NCBI GenBank assembly: GCA_001769125.1
Contig: MEOG01000119.1
Span: 1-54,277, forward strand
DNA from: Bacteroidetes bacterium GWF2_35_48
Lineage (GTDB): Bacteria; Bacteroidota; Bacteroidia; Bacteroidales; GWF2-35-48
Direction of reading: 5' to 3'
DNA length: 54,277 bases
Shown: one piece after another, positions 34,835 through 44,046 of the stretch
Layout: each line of letters starts with the position of its first letter
Position numbering within the stretch: position 1 is the stretch's first letter
Position numbers and translations under genes: made by a program
The notes under the pieces: model-generated
The model's input: only the letters and a program-made list of their open reading frames with translations
Databases searched by the model: none
Told to the model about the DNA's origin: nothing

Positions 34835-37207
34835 ATGAAGAACGTATTTTTATTTGTTATAAGTCTGATCCTTTGCGCATCTTTGTTTGCGCAGCAACCC
34901 AAATACTCTCGTGTGAAAATTCTGATGAACGGTAGGGAATTAAACGACCTTGCCCGTTTGGGTCTCAATGTAGAAAATGGTTCATATAAAAAAGCTGCAT
35001 ATTTTATCGCCGAATATTCTGCAAAAGATATTGATTTGTTAATTCAAAATGGATTTCAGATAGAGGTTTTGATTGACGATATGACAAAATATTATAAAGA
35101 AAGAAATAAAAATTCTAAACCTGAAACAAAAACAAAATCATCAAGTGAATATTCTGTTCCTTCACATTTCAAACTTGGCTCTATGGGCGGGTTTTTAACT
35201 CATGATGAAATGATTCAGGAATTGGACTCCATGCGTATTTTATATCCCAATCTTATTTCTGTGAAACAGGTTGTCTCGAATATTCCGACTTATGAAAATC
35301 GCTATATTTATTATGTGAAAATTTCAGACAACCCCGATGTTGATGAACAGGAATCGGAGGTTTTGTATACAGCACTGCATCATGCAAGGGAGCCTGCCGC
35401 TATGCAACAGATGATTTATTATATGTATTATTTGCTGGAGAATTATTCGACCAACGACGAAATAAAATATCTCGTTGATAATCTTGAGATGTATTTTGTT
35501 CCTTGCGTGAATCCTGATGGTTACATTTATAATGAAACAACAGAACCTGAAGGTGGCGGCATGCATAGAAAAAATTTGAATCCGAACGGGACAAGCAATC
35601 CGGGTGTTGATTTAAACAGAAATTATGGCTACGAGTGGGGCTATGACAATACCGGTTCTTCAAATGATCCATCACAGGATACCTATCGGGGCACTTCGGG
35701 TTTTTCTGAATCTGAAACACAGGCAATGAAATCTTTTTGTGAAAATCATTCTTTCAAACTTGGCATAAATTTTCATTGCTACAGCAATCTTTTGATTTAT
35801 CCATGGGGCTATATACCCGATTACGAAACGCCTGACTCTTTGCTCTTCCGGAAATATTCTCAGCTTATGACTGCTTCAAATAATTATTTGTATGGAACAC
35901 CAAGCCAGACGGTAAATTATTCAGCCAACGGAGGTTCAGACGACTGGATGTACGGCGAACAAACCACAAAACCAAAAATTATTTCTTTTACCCCTGAAGC
36001 CGGCAATGTGAACGATGGTTTCTGGCCTGAAATAAACAGAATAGAAGATATTTGCCGGGTAAATATGGATATGAATTTTTATATAGCGCGTTTTGCTTTG
36101 AAATATGCAGAGGTAAGTGAAATTTCTTCTGATTTTATTCCCGGTTTAAATGGAAATTTGAAATTGCAGATTCAATGTTTGGGGTTGGATGTACCTGCTG
36201 ATTTTACAGTTTCTGTAACTCCTCTAAGCCTAGAAATAATATCTGTTGGCAATGCTATTTCATTTATCGGAATGCAAACATTGGAAGAAAACAGTGACTC
36301 AATAAATTTTACTCTTGATTCAACTGTGCAAACGGGGCAAATAATAAAGTTTTTGATTACTGTTGATAATGGAATGTATCAGCATTCAGATACAATAAGT
36401 AAAATTTTCGGACAAGCACAGTTAGCTTTTATTGATTCGGGAAATACCATTTCAAATTGGACAAGTTCTGGCTGGAATACTACCAGTTCAACGTATCATT
36501 CACCTTCAGATTGTATTACCGATTCTCCAGATGGCGAGTACAGTATTTCTCCTGTAAATTCTTCAATTACCTTAACACAGTCCATTGATTTGTCCGAAGC
36601 CAGTCATGCGTATCTTTCTTTTTGGGCCAAATGGGATATCAATCCTGCACAGGATTATGTACAATTGAAATTATCAACAAACAATGGTGTTTCATGGATA
36701 CCCGTTAATACTACAAATACGCAGGCTTCTATAGTAACAAATATTGCAGGGCAACCTGTTTTTACCGGATATAACGGGCAATGGCATCAGGAAACTGCTG
36801 ATTTATCAGCCTGTGTCGGTCAAAATATTAAGTTTATGTTTACATTGAAGAGCGGCTGGAATTATATGTATTCTTATGATGGTTTTTATTTTGATGATTT
36901 TTCTGTTTCTTTAATGCAAACAGGCACTTCGGGTATTATTAAGACTTCCGATGATTATTTTGCAGATGTAGCCTATCCCAATCCGGCAAAAAGTTTTGTA
37001 ATCATTCCTGTACCAGAAAACATATCATTCCCTTGTAAATTATTATTACATAATTCAGCAGGTCAATTAATGTCTGAAATTATACTAAACAAGCCGGAGT
37101 CTGAAATTTTCTTTTCTGTAAGGAATTTAGGCAGTGGAATTTATTCTTACCGGTTTTCTGATAATTATAAATCCTCAAACCCGAGAAAGCTTATAATTAT
37201 AAAATAA
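34835..37207 (+). CDS. Secreted M14 zinc carboxypeptidase with T9SS sorting domain
   Basis: This 790-residue protein has a signal peptide (about 1-19, ending LFA). The M14 domain (about 120-430) has zinc ligands in HHAREP (near 181-186) and in INFHCYSN (near 311), substrate residues in GVDLNRNYG, and the catalytic Glu in FTPEAGN. A beta-sandwich region follows (about 535-690, with the WAKWDINPAQDYVQLKLSTN adhesion-type fold). The T9SS type A domain (about 710-790, YPNPAKSFVIIP) closes it. It should digest peptides at the cell surface or outside. Confidence 0.92.
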   Translation: MKNVFLFVISLILCASLFAQQPKYSRVKILMNGRELNDLARLGLNVENGSYKKAAYFIAEYSAKDIDLLIQNGFQIEVLIDDMTKYYKERNKNSKPETKTKSSSEYSVPSHFKLGSMGGFLTHDEMIQELDSMRILYPNLISVKQVVSNIPTYENRYIYYVKISDNPDVDEQESEVLYTALHHAREPAAMQQMIYYMYYLLENYSTNDEIKYLVDNLEMYFVPCVNPDGYIYNETTEPEGGGMHRKNLNPNGTSNPGVDLNRNYGYEWGYDNTGSSNDPSQDTYRGTSGFSESETQAMKSFCENHSFKLGINFHCYSNLLIYPWGYIPDYETPDSLLFRKYSQLMTASNNYLYGTPSQTVNYSANGGSDDWMYGEQTTKPKIISFTPEAGNVNDGFWPEINRIEDICRVNMDMNFYIARFALKYAEVSEISSDFIPGLNGNLKLQIQCLGLDVPADFTVSVTPLSLEIISVGNAISFIGMQTLEENSDSINFTLDSTVQTGQIIKFLITVDNGMYQHSDTISKIFGQAQLAFIDSGNTISNWTSSGWNTTSSTYHSPSDCITDSPDGEYSISPVNSSITLTQSIDLSEASHAYLSFWAKWDINPAQDYVQLKLSTNNGVSWIPVNTTNTQASIVTNIAGQPVFTGYNGQWHQETADLSACVGQNIKFMFTLKSGWNYMYSYDGFYFDDFSVSLMQTGTSGIIKTSDDYFADVAYPNPAKSFVIIPVPENISFPCKLLLHNSAGQLMSEIILNKPESEIFFSVRNLGSGIYSYRFSDNYKSSNPRKLIIIK

Positions 37208-37603
37208 ATTTGGTTATTCGACATTTTTAGTGGAAAATAATTTTATATAGGGTTGCAAGTTACAAGTTACAAGTTGTTTTCGACCTGCAACCTGGGTTTC
37301 GACTCCGCTCAACCTGCGGTTACCCAATAACCTGCAACTTGTAACTTGTATATTTAACATGCCCATTAAAAACTTCAATTAATTTTAGCGAATTACCATA
37401 AATTTTCTGCTTATTGTTTTATTATAAAGGTTTTCAGAATAGTTTTTCTTTCATTTTTTTTATTTCTGAAAAAAATATTTATTTTTACACCTTTAGTTTA
37501 GGATGTCATATTTATTTTTGAATGATTAAAATTCAATAATATTTATGATTTCAGATTATCAAACATATAGTTTTAATAAATAAACCGGGTAATATATATA
37601 ACT
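37208..37603. other. Non-coding stretch before the PorE-like gene
   Basis: This 396-bp stretch contains inverted heptamer arrays (37256-37348) and, nearer the gene, a possible TATTTTTG box at 37513-37520 with a leader of about 75 nt. No coding frame or tRNA is visible. Confidence 0.55.
37256..37348. repeat. Inverted heptamer arrays CAAGTTR / YAACTTG
   Basis: Left arm: CAAGTTA CAAGTTA CAAGTTG (37256-37276). Right arm: TAACCTG CAACTTG TAACTTG (37328-37348). Between them are TTTCGAC and CTGCAACCTG words. Same design as at 19541-19634; a one-sided relative lies at 40955-40979. Confidence 0.8.
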
Positions 37604-39661
37604 ATGAAAATTTACAAATATCTGTGTTTTTTAATGCTTTTCTGTTTAACATCAGGAGTATTTGCTCAAAAGGATTATGAAAAAGCTGAAGAATCGTACG
37701 CGAATTATGAATACCTGAAAGCAATAGATCTTTATAAAAAGGCATTCATGAAAAATGCCAATAACAGACCCAAGCAGGCAGAAATAACTTTTAAAATTGC
37801 CGAATGTTACAGGCGTATGAATATGACGCAGGAAGCAGAACTTTGGTATAAAAAAGCAATTATGGTCAAATATCCCGATCCTGTTACTGTTTTATATTAT
37901 GCTGATATGCTGAAAATGAATGCTAAATACGAGGATGCGATGGTAGAATATCAGAAATATTTAGAACTGATACCAGATGACCCACGTGGAAAGGTTGGCG
38001 TAGAGTCTACACAGATTGTTCAGAAATGGAAAGATAAACCTACAAGATATGAAGTAGAGAATATGGCATTTTTTAATTCAAAAGATGCAGATTTTTGTCC
38101 TATTTTTACAAAGAAAGATTTTAAAGAAGTTTTATTTACATCTACCAGAGAAAGTGGAAAAGGAACAAAAGTGAATTATGTTTCAGGTCAGAATTTTGCT
38201 GATTTATACTCATCGAGCATGGATAGAAAAGGAAACTGGAGTGTTCCGACTCCTGTTCAGGGCGGTGTAAACACTGAACACGATGAAGGCGCATCCTCTA
38301 CTTCTCCTAAGGTTTCAACCTTATATTTTACACGTTGTAAGGTTGAAAAGAAACAAGACTTAAATTGCAAAATTTATGAAGTTGTGAAAAAAGGTATTGC
38401 CTGGGGCGATCCCGAAGAACTTAAATTAGGTTCAGACAGTTTTTCTTTTGGGCATCCTGCTATTTCTGCCGATGAGCTTACACTTTATTTTGCTTCAAAT
38501 ATGCCCGGAGGTTATGGAAGTAATGATATCTGGATGGTAAAAAAAGAAAAGAAAAATGCTCCATGGGGAAAAGCTGTAAATGTGGGAGCTGAAATTAATA
38601 CTTCAGGGAATGAAGTTTTTCCTTATTCTAGAATAAATGGATTCCTTTATTTTTCCTCTGATTTTCATCCGGGTTTGGGTGGCTTGGATGTCTTTAAAGC
38701 AGTTCAGGATAAAAAAACTACCCGATGGACAGTTGATAATCTTAAATACCCTATCAATTCAGAGAGTGATGATTTCGGAATTTGTTATGAAGGTACACAG
38801 GAAAAAGGATACCTTACCTCTAAAAGAAGAGGTGGAAAAGGAATGGAAGATATTTGGAAATTCTATTTGCCAGCTATTGAGTTTACTTTAATTGGTATTG
38901 TTAAAGACGAGAAAACCGAGCAAATTATAACCGGAGCTACAGTGAAACTTGTAGGCAGCGATGGTTCAACTGTTGAAGCAAAATCCGAGGCAGACGGTTC
39001 TTTTAAATTCAAACTGAATCCACAAACTGATTATATGGTTGAGGCTAGCAAAGAAAATTATTTAGCCGGTAAAGGAAAAGAAACAACCAAGGGTATTGAA
39101 GAATCAAAAGAATTTAAAATGGAACTTTTACTCCGTCCTGCTAAAAAGGGCGATGTGTACGAACTTCCCAATATTTACTACGATTTTGCTAAAGCAACAC
39201 TTCGTCCCGAATCTATGGTTGCGCTTGATAAATTGTATGAATTGTTAAGTGAAAATGAAAATATCACGGTAGAGCTTGCAGCGCATACCGACTTCCGCGG
39301 AAAAGACGAAACCAATATGAAATTATCACAAGACAGAGCGCAATCTGTTGTTGATTATCTTATTGGTAAAGGCATAGAAAAAGAACGTCTTGTACCTGTT
39401 GGATATGGAGAATCGAAGCCAAATGTTATTAATAAAAAAATGGCTGAAAAATATCCAGGTTTCCTTCAGGAAGGACAGGTTTTAAGCGAAGATTTTATTA
39501 AAGAACTTTCTACGGTTGAAGAGCAGGAAGTAGCTCATCAGATAAACAGACGTACTGAAATGAAGATTTTATCTACCGACTATCAACCTAAACCAAAAAG
39601 CCAGGCTCCGGGAGGAACAGACGAAAATCCAGATACTGAAAAAGAAGTTCAACCCGAGTAG
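37604..39661 (+). CDS. PorE-like T9SS-associated OmpA protein (TPR, beta-propeller, CRD, OmpA)
   Basis: This 685-residue protein has a signal peptide (about 1-22, ending VFAQ), TPR units (about 23-155) and a PD40/WD40-like propeller (about 165-425, with repeats such as GGYGSNDIWMV and GLGGLDVFKAV). A carboxypeptidase regulatory-like domain follows (about 427-512), then an OmpA C-terminal domain (about 520-655, IYYDFAKATLRPES, AHTDFRGKDETNMKLSQDRA). This domain order is that of PorE of the type IX secretion system, which links the apparatus to peptidoglycan, though P. gingivalis PorE is a lipoprotein. Other OmpA proteins share the plan, so the name is probable rather than certain. Confidence 0.8.
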   Translation: MKIYKYLCFLMLFCLTSGVFAQKDYEKAEESYANYEYLKAIDLYKKAFMKNANNRPKQAEITFKIAECYRRMNMTQEAELWYKKAIMVKYPDPVTVLYYADMLKMNAKYEDAMVEYQKYLELIPDDPRGKVGVESTQIVQKWKDKPTRYEVENMAFFNSKDADFCPIFTKKDFKEVLFTSTRESGKGTKVNYVSGQNFADLYSSSMDRKGNWSVPTPVQGGVNTEHDEGASSTSPKVSTLYFTRCKVEKKQDLNCKIYEVVKKGIAWGDPEELKLGSDSFSFGHPAISADELTLYFASNMPGGYGSNDIWMVKKEKKNAPWGKAVNVGAEINTSGNEVFPYSRINGFLYFSSDFHPGLGGLDVFKAVQDKKTTRWTVDNLKYPINSESDDFGICYEGTQEKGYLTSKRRGGKGMEDIWKFYLPAIEFTLIGIVKDEKTEQIITGATVKLVGSDGSTVEAKSEADGSFKFKLNPQTDYMVEASKENYLAGKGKETTKGIEESKEFKMELLLRPAKKGDVYELPNIYYDFAKATLRPESMVALDKLYELLSENENITVELAAHTDFRGKDETNMKLSQDRAQSVVDYLIGKGIEKERLVPVGYGESKPNVINKKMAEKYPGFLQEGQVLSEDFIKELSTVEEQEVAHQINRRTEMKILSTDYQPKPKSQAPGGTDENPDTEKEVQPE

Positions 39662-39685
39662 CTTCAGTATGATTTAATTTTACAG

Positions 39686-39714
39686 GCGTTCTGCTAATTG
39701 CAGAACGCTTTTTT
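39686..39714 (+). terminator. Rho-independent terminator after the PorE-like gene
   Basis: GCGTTCTGC (39686-39694), loop TAATT, GCAGAACGC (39700-39708), then six T. Confidence 0.9.
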
Positions 39715-39737
39715 ATTGTTTCAAAAGATATTTAATT

Positions 39738-40907
39738 ATGGTTACAGAACAGCGATATAACTCACGGGGCGTTTCTGCGTCTAAAGAAGACGTACACAAT
39801 GCAATAAAAAATATTGACAAGGGACTTTTCCCTCAGGCTTTTTGTAAAATAATTCCTGATATACTTTCCGGAGACCCTGATTATTGCAATATAATGCATG
39901 CAGACGGAGCCGGTACAAAATCTTCTCTTGCTTATCTGTACTGGAAAGAAACCGGCGACTTGTCTGTGTGGAAAGGAATAGCTCAGGATGCCATTGTTAT
40001 GAATATTGACGATTTGCTTTGTGTTGGAGCTGTTGATAACATCATGCTTTCTTCATCTATTGGTCGTAATAAAAATTTAATCCCGGGTGAAGTTGTCAGT
40101 GCGTTGATTCACGGAACTGCTGATTTTATTAGCGAAATGGCTGAGCTTGGCGTGAACATTATTTTTACGGGAGGAGAAACTGCTGATGTTGGTGATTTGG
40201 TTCGTACTGTTATTGTTGATTCTACTGTTGCCTGTCGTATGAAACGCAGTGAGGTAATTTCTAATGATAAGATAAAACATGGCGATGTAATTGTGGGACT
40301 TTCATCTTATGGACAGGCGATTTATGAAAAGGAATACAATGGCGGCATGGGCAGCAATGGTCTTACTTCTGCACGCCATGATGTTTTTGCAAAGTATCTG
40401 GCTGAAAAATATCCTGAAAGCTTCGATAGCCTTATTCCTGCGAGTCTGGTGTATTCCGGCAATTATAAACTTACAGATGCTGTTGAAGAAGTAAATATGA
40501 CAATGGGAAAACTCGTTCTTTCTCCAACCCGCACTTATGCTCCGATAATAAAAAAAGTACTCGACAATTTTAGAAATGATATCCACGGAATGGTGCATTG
40601 TTCGGGCGGTGCGCAAACAAAAGTTTTAAATTTCATTGAAAATATTCAGGTTGTAAAAAATAATATGTTTCCGGTTCCTCAGCTTTTCAGAATTATTAAA
40701 GAACAAAGCAATGCAAGTTGGGAAGAGATGTACAAGGTTTTTAACATGGGACACAGGTTTGAAATTTATGTTCCGGAAAAAATTGCCGGTGATATAATTA
40801 AAATATCAGAATCATTTAATGTTGAAGCGCAAATAGTAGGAGAATGTGTGGCTGCAGATAAAAAGAGTGTCGTAATAAAAAGTGAATTTGGGGAATTTTG
40901 TTTTTGA
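39738..40907 (+). CDS. purM: Phosphoribosylformylglycinamidine cyclo-ligase PurM
   Basis: This 389-residue enzyme closes the imidazole ring of AIR in purine synthesis. Motifs: HADGAGTKSSLAY, DAIVMNIDDLLCVGA, FTGGETADVGDLV, VGLSSYGQAIYEKEYNGGMG, and the C-terminal HRFEIYVPE and VGEC. It is about 40 residues longer than E. coli PurM, usual for Bacteroidota. No other pur gene is nearby; pyrF is two genes downstream. Confidence 0.93.
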   Translation: MVTEQRYNSRGVSASKEDVHNAIKNIDKGLFPQAFCKIIPDILSGDPDYCNIMHADGAGTKSSLAYLYWKETGDLSVWKGIAQDAIVMNIDDLLCVGAVDNIMLSSSIGRNKNLIPGEVVSALIHGTADFISEMAELGVNIIFTGGETADVGDLVRTVIVDSTVACRMKRSEVISNDKIKHGDVIVGLSSYGQAIYEKEYNGGMGSNGLTSARHDVFAKYLAEKYPESFDSLIPASLVYSGNYKLTDAVEEVNMTMGKLVLSPTRTYAPIIKKVLDNFRNDIHGMVHCSGGAQTKVLNFIENIQVVKNNMFPVPQLFRIIKEQSNASWEEMYKVFNMGHRFEIYVPEKIAGDIIKISESFNVEAQIVGECVAADKKSVVIKSEFGEFCF

Positions 40908-40954
40908 TTGTTTGTTGGTCTTTTATGTTGTAGCATCGAAATTTGCAACTCTAT

Positions 40955-40979
40955 TAACCTGCAACCTGCAACCCTGCAA
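40955..40979. repeat. Heptamer words TAACCTG/CAACCTG between purM and prfA
   Basis: TAACCTG CAACCTG CAACCCTG forms a single right-type arm of the heptamer family; no left arm is present here. Confidence 0.6.
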
Positions 40980-41043
40980 TATAGTAATATAACATCACTT
41001 TAGATAAGAAAAAGTAAGTTCATAAATACAATAAATATTTTAT

Positions 41044-42129
41044 ATGAGTAATCCATTATTTTTAGAAAAATTGCATTCGTTAAAATCAAAATATGAAGAC
41101 ATCGGTCAGGCATTAACTGATCCGGATATCATGTCGGACATGAAGCGCTATGTAAGGTTGAATAAAGATTATAAAGATTTACAACCTATAATAGAAGCTT
41201 TTGAAGAATATAAAAATATTTTAAGCAATATTGACGATGCGAAAAATCTTTTGGCAAAAGAGAAGGATGAGGAGATGAAAGAAATGGCGCGTGCCGAATT
41301 GGATATTTTAAATGAAAAAGTTGTTCCTCTGGAAGATAAAATAAAATTATTGCTGCTTCCTGCCGATCCTCAGGATTCAAAAAGCGCGATCCTCGAAATC
41401 AGAGCCGGCACAGGTGGCGATGAAGCCAGTATTTTTGCAGGCGATTTATACAGAATGTATACGAAATATATAGAAATAAGGGGATGGAAAATGGAGCTTA
41501 CTAGTTTTTCAGAGGGCACTGTAGGAGGTTACAAAGAAATTATATTAAATGTCAAAGGCGATAGTGTGTATGGAATTATGAAATATGAATCGGGCGTACA
41601 TCGTGTGCAGCGTGTACCCCAAACAGAAACACAGGGAAGAGTCCACACTTCTGCTGCTACTGTTGCTGTTTTGCCCGAAGCCGATGATGTGGATATTGAC
41701 ATAAAAATGGATGATATTAAAAAAGAAACTTTCTGTTCATCGGGTCCGGGCGGGCAATCTGTAAACACAACCTATTCTGCTGTGCGCCTTACGCATACTC
41801 CTACCGGAATTGTGGTTTCTTGTCAGGATCAGAAATCTCAGATAAAAAACATGGAGAAAGCCATGAATGAACTGCGTACCCGAATTTACAATCTGGAGCA
41901 TCAAAAATATCTTGATGAAATTGCTTCGAAAAGAAAAACTATGGTTTCTACAGGTGATCGTTCTGCAAAAATCCGTACTTATAATTATCCACAGGGTCGC
42001 GTTACAGATCATCGAATTAATATGACACTTTATAATCTTCCGCACATTTTAAATGGGAATATTCAAGAACTGCTCGACCAACTTCAAATGGCAGAAAATG
42101 CAGAACGATTAAAAGATAGTGAGATATAG
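41044..42129 (+). CDS. prfA: Peptide chain release factor 1
   Basis: This 361-residue protein has the PxT anticodon-like motif as PQT (about 190-192) and the GGQ motif in SSGPGGQSVNT (about 235-237), defining RF1, which reads UAA and UAG. GGDEASIFAGDLYRMY and RTYNYPQGRVTDHRIN are typical. Usual length. It lies 91 bp before pyrF. Confidence 0.97.
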   Translation: MSNPLFLEKLHSLKSKYEDIGQALTDPDIMSDMKRYVRLNKDYKDLQPIIEAFEEYKNILSNIDDAKNLLAKEKDEEMKEMARAELDILNEKVVPLEDKIKLLLLPADPQDSKSAILEIRAGTGGDEASIFAGDLYRMYTKYIEIRGWKMELTSFSEGTVGGYKEIILNVKGDSVYGIMKYESGVHRVQRVPQTETQGRVHTSAATVAVLPEADDVDIDIKMDDIKKETFCSSGPGGQSVNTTYSAVRLTHTPTGIVVSCQDQKSQIKNMEKAMNELRTRIYNLEHQKYLDEIASKRKTMVSTGDRSAKIRTYNYPQGRVTDHRINMTLYNLPHILNGNIQELLDQLQMAENAERLKDSEI

Positions 42130-42161
42130 AAATTCTTTGTATACATGCTTTTGTATTGTAA

Positions 42162-42182
42162 ATACGTTGCAATGCAACGTAT
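42162..42182. repeat. REP-like palindrome in the pyrF leader
   Basis: ATACGTTGCA (42162-42171) and TGCAACGTAT (42173-42182) around a single A. Same family as the palindromes of the thi operon. Confidence 0.8.
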
Positions 42183-42216
42183 CAACATACAAAACATAAC
42201 AGAAAAACATTACATA

Positions 42217-43032
42217 ATGAACACAGAAACCCTTTATCAAAACATAAAATCGAAAGGCAGCTTCCTTTGTGTGGGTCTTGATACAGACTTGTCAAAAATA
42301 CCGCCATTTCTCTTGAAACATGAAGATCCTGCTTTTGAATTCAATAAAAGAATAATTGATGCTACGCATAAATATGCAGTAGCGTATAAACCCAATCTTG
42401 CATTCTATGAATCAATGGGATTGAAGGGGTGGAGGAGTCTTGAAAAAACTGTAGAATACATTCGTCTGAATTATCCGGGCATTTTTTTAATAGCAGATGC
42501 CAAGCGCGGAGATATTGGAAATACATCTAAAATGTATGCAAAAACTTTTTTTGAAATAATGGATTTTGATGCAGTAACTGTCGCTCCGTATATGGGCGAA
42601 GATTCTGTTACTCCCTTTTTATCTTACTCTGGAAAATATGTGATTTTGCTTGCGCTGACATCCAACAAAGGCGCAGAGGATTTTCAATATGCTTTTGATT
42701 GCAAAGCGCAGATGTGTTTGTTTGAAAAAGTCATAAAAAAATCTAAAGAATGGGGCAGCCCAGAAAATATGATGTATGTTGTAGGAGCTACCCAGGCAAA
42801 CATGTTGCTGCGTGTGCGAAATATTATTCCCAATCATTTTTTATTAGTTCCTGGTATAGGTGCGCAGGGAGGGAGTCTTAATGATGTTGTAGTAAATGGC
42901 ATGAATGAGAAATGCGGACTTCTGGTAAATTCATCAAGAGAAATTTTATACGCATCGCAGCACGAAGACTTTGATACAGCTTCTGCGGATAAGGCTTTAG
43001 AAGTGAAAGAAGCAATGAAAAAATATTTATAA
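42217..43032 (+). CDS. pyrF: Orotidine-5'-phosphate decarboxylase
   Basis: This 271-residue enzyme makes UMP from OMP. It has [25 protein letters not shown], the catalytic [11 protein letters not shown] (about 95-105), and [11 protein letters not shown] near the phosphate site. The length and KRGDIG motif place it in the longer type 2 OMPDC group. The frame is open to 42145, but the conserved N-terminus begins at 42217, and the extra codons would be encoded by the REP-like palindrome. Confidence 0.95.
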   Translation: MNTETLYQNIKSKGSFLCVGLDTDLSKIPPFLLKHEDPAFEFNKRIIDATHKYAVAYKPNLAFYESMGLKGWRSLEKTVEYIRLNYPGIFLIADAKRGDIGNTSKMYAKTFFEIMDFDAVTVAPYMGEDSVTPFLSYSGKYVILLALTSNKGAEDFQYAFDCKAQMCLFEKVIKKSKEWGSPENMMYVVGATQANMLLRVRNIIPNHFLLVPGIGAQGGSLNDVVVNGMNEKCGLLVNSSREILYASQHEDFDTASADKALEVKEAMKKYL

Positions 43033-43072
43033 TTATTTTTTCATTGCTTGCCTATTTTCTGTTTTCTTTTTA

Positions 43073-44026
43073 TTATTTCCTTTCCACCACTTTAAGCACT
43101 GCCTCCACAATATCCGGCACATCAAGATGGTATTTTGCCAGCAGTTCTTCGGGTTTTCCGCTTTCGCCAAAATGATCATCAACTGCAACCATTTCTACAG
43201 GAACAGGCATTTTCCGGACAAGCAATTGTGCGATACTGTCTCCCAAGCCTCCATTTCTGAAATGCTCTTCTGCCGTAACAACGGCTTTTGTTTTAGCAAC
43301 TGATTTTAGAATTGCTTCTTCATCGAGAGGTTTTATCGTGTGGATATTTATTATTTCTGCGGAAATTCCTTTTGATTCTAAAATCTCACAAGCCTCTAAT
43401 GCTTTCCATACAAGATGACCGGTCGCAAAAATACTAACATCTTTTCCTTCATTTAACAAAAGTGCTTTTCCTATTTCAAACTCCTGATTTTCGGAAGTGA
43501 AATTTGGAACTGCAGGTCTGCCGAACCGAAGATAAACCGGACCATTGTAACGACCTGCTGCTAAAGTTGCAGCTTTGGTTTGATTGAAATCACAGGGGTT
43601 AATAACTACCATATTGGGCAGCATTTTCATTAACCCAATATCTTCCATAATCTGATGCGTTGCGCCATCTTCGCCAAGTGTGAGCCCTGCGTGAGATGCA
43701 CAAATTTTTACATTTTTATTGGAGTATGCAACGCATTGGCGTATCTGGTCGTATACTCTTCCTGATGCAAAATTGGCGAAGGTGCCTGCAAATGGAATTT
43801 TTCCTCCGATAGTCAAACCAGCAGCCATTCCTATCATATTGGCTTCAGCAATTCCTGTCTGTATAAAACGTTCGGGAAACTCTTTTATGAAAGCATCCAT
43901 TTTTAGAGAGCCAATGAGATCTGCGCACAAAGCAACAACTTCATTATTCTCTTTTGCTATTTCCAAAAGCCCGACTCCAAAGCCCGAGCGTGTATCTTTA
44001 TTGCCTGTGTTTGTATAGAGTTGCAT
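43073..44026 (-). CDS. Transketolase, C-terminal (pyrimidine/C) subunit
   Basis: This 317-residue protein covers the pyrimidine-binding and C-terminal domains: IQTGIAEANMIGMAAGL with the conserved cofactor-activating Glu, PFAGTFANFASGRVYDQIRQ, HAGLTLGEDGATHQ, YLRFGRPAVP, and a C-terminal domain with VVTAEEHFRNGGLGD. Together with a separate N-terminal subunit it would form transketolase of the pentose phosphate pathway. The N-terminal subunit gene is not in the window, although in many genomes the two are adjacent. Confidence 0.9.
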   Translation of the reverse strand: MQLYTNTGNKDTRSGFGVGLLEIAKENNEVVALCADLIGSLKMDAFIKEFPERFIQTGIAEANMIGMAAGLTIGGKIPFAGTFANFASGRVYDQIRQCVAYSNKNVKICASHAGLTLGEDGATHQIMEDIGLMKMLPNMVVINPCDFNQTKAATLAAGRYNGPVYLRFGRPAVPNFTSENQEFEIGKALLLNEGKDVSIFATGHLVWKALEACEILESKGISAEIINIHTIKPLDEEAILKSVAKTKAVVTAEEHFRNGGLGDSIAQLLVRKMPVPVEMVAVDDHFGESGKPEELLAKYHLDVPDIVEAVLKVVERK

Positions 44027-44046
44027 AATTTTAATATAATGTTGGT

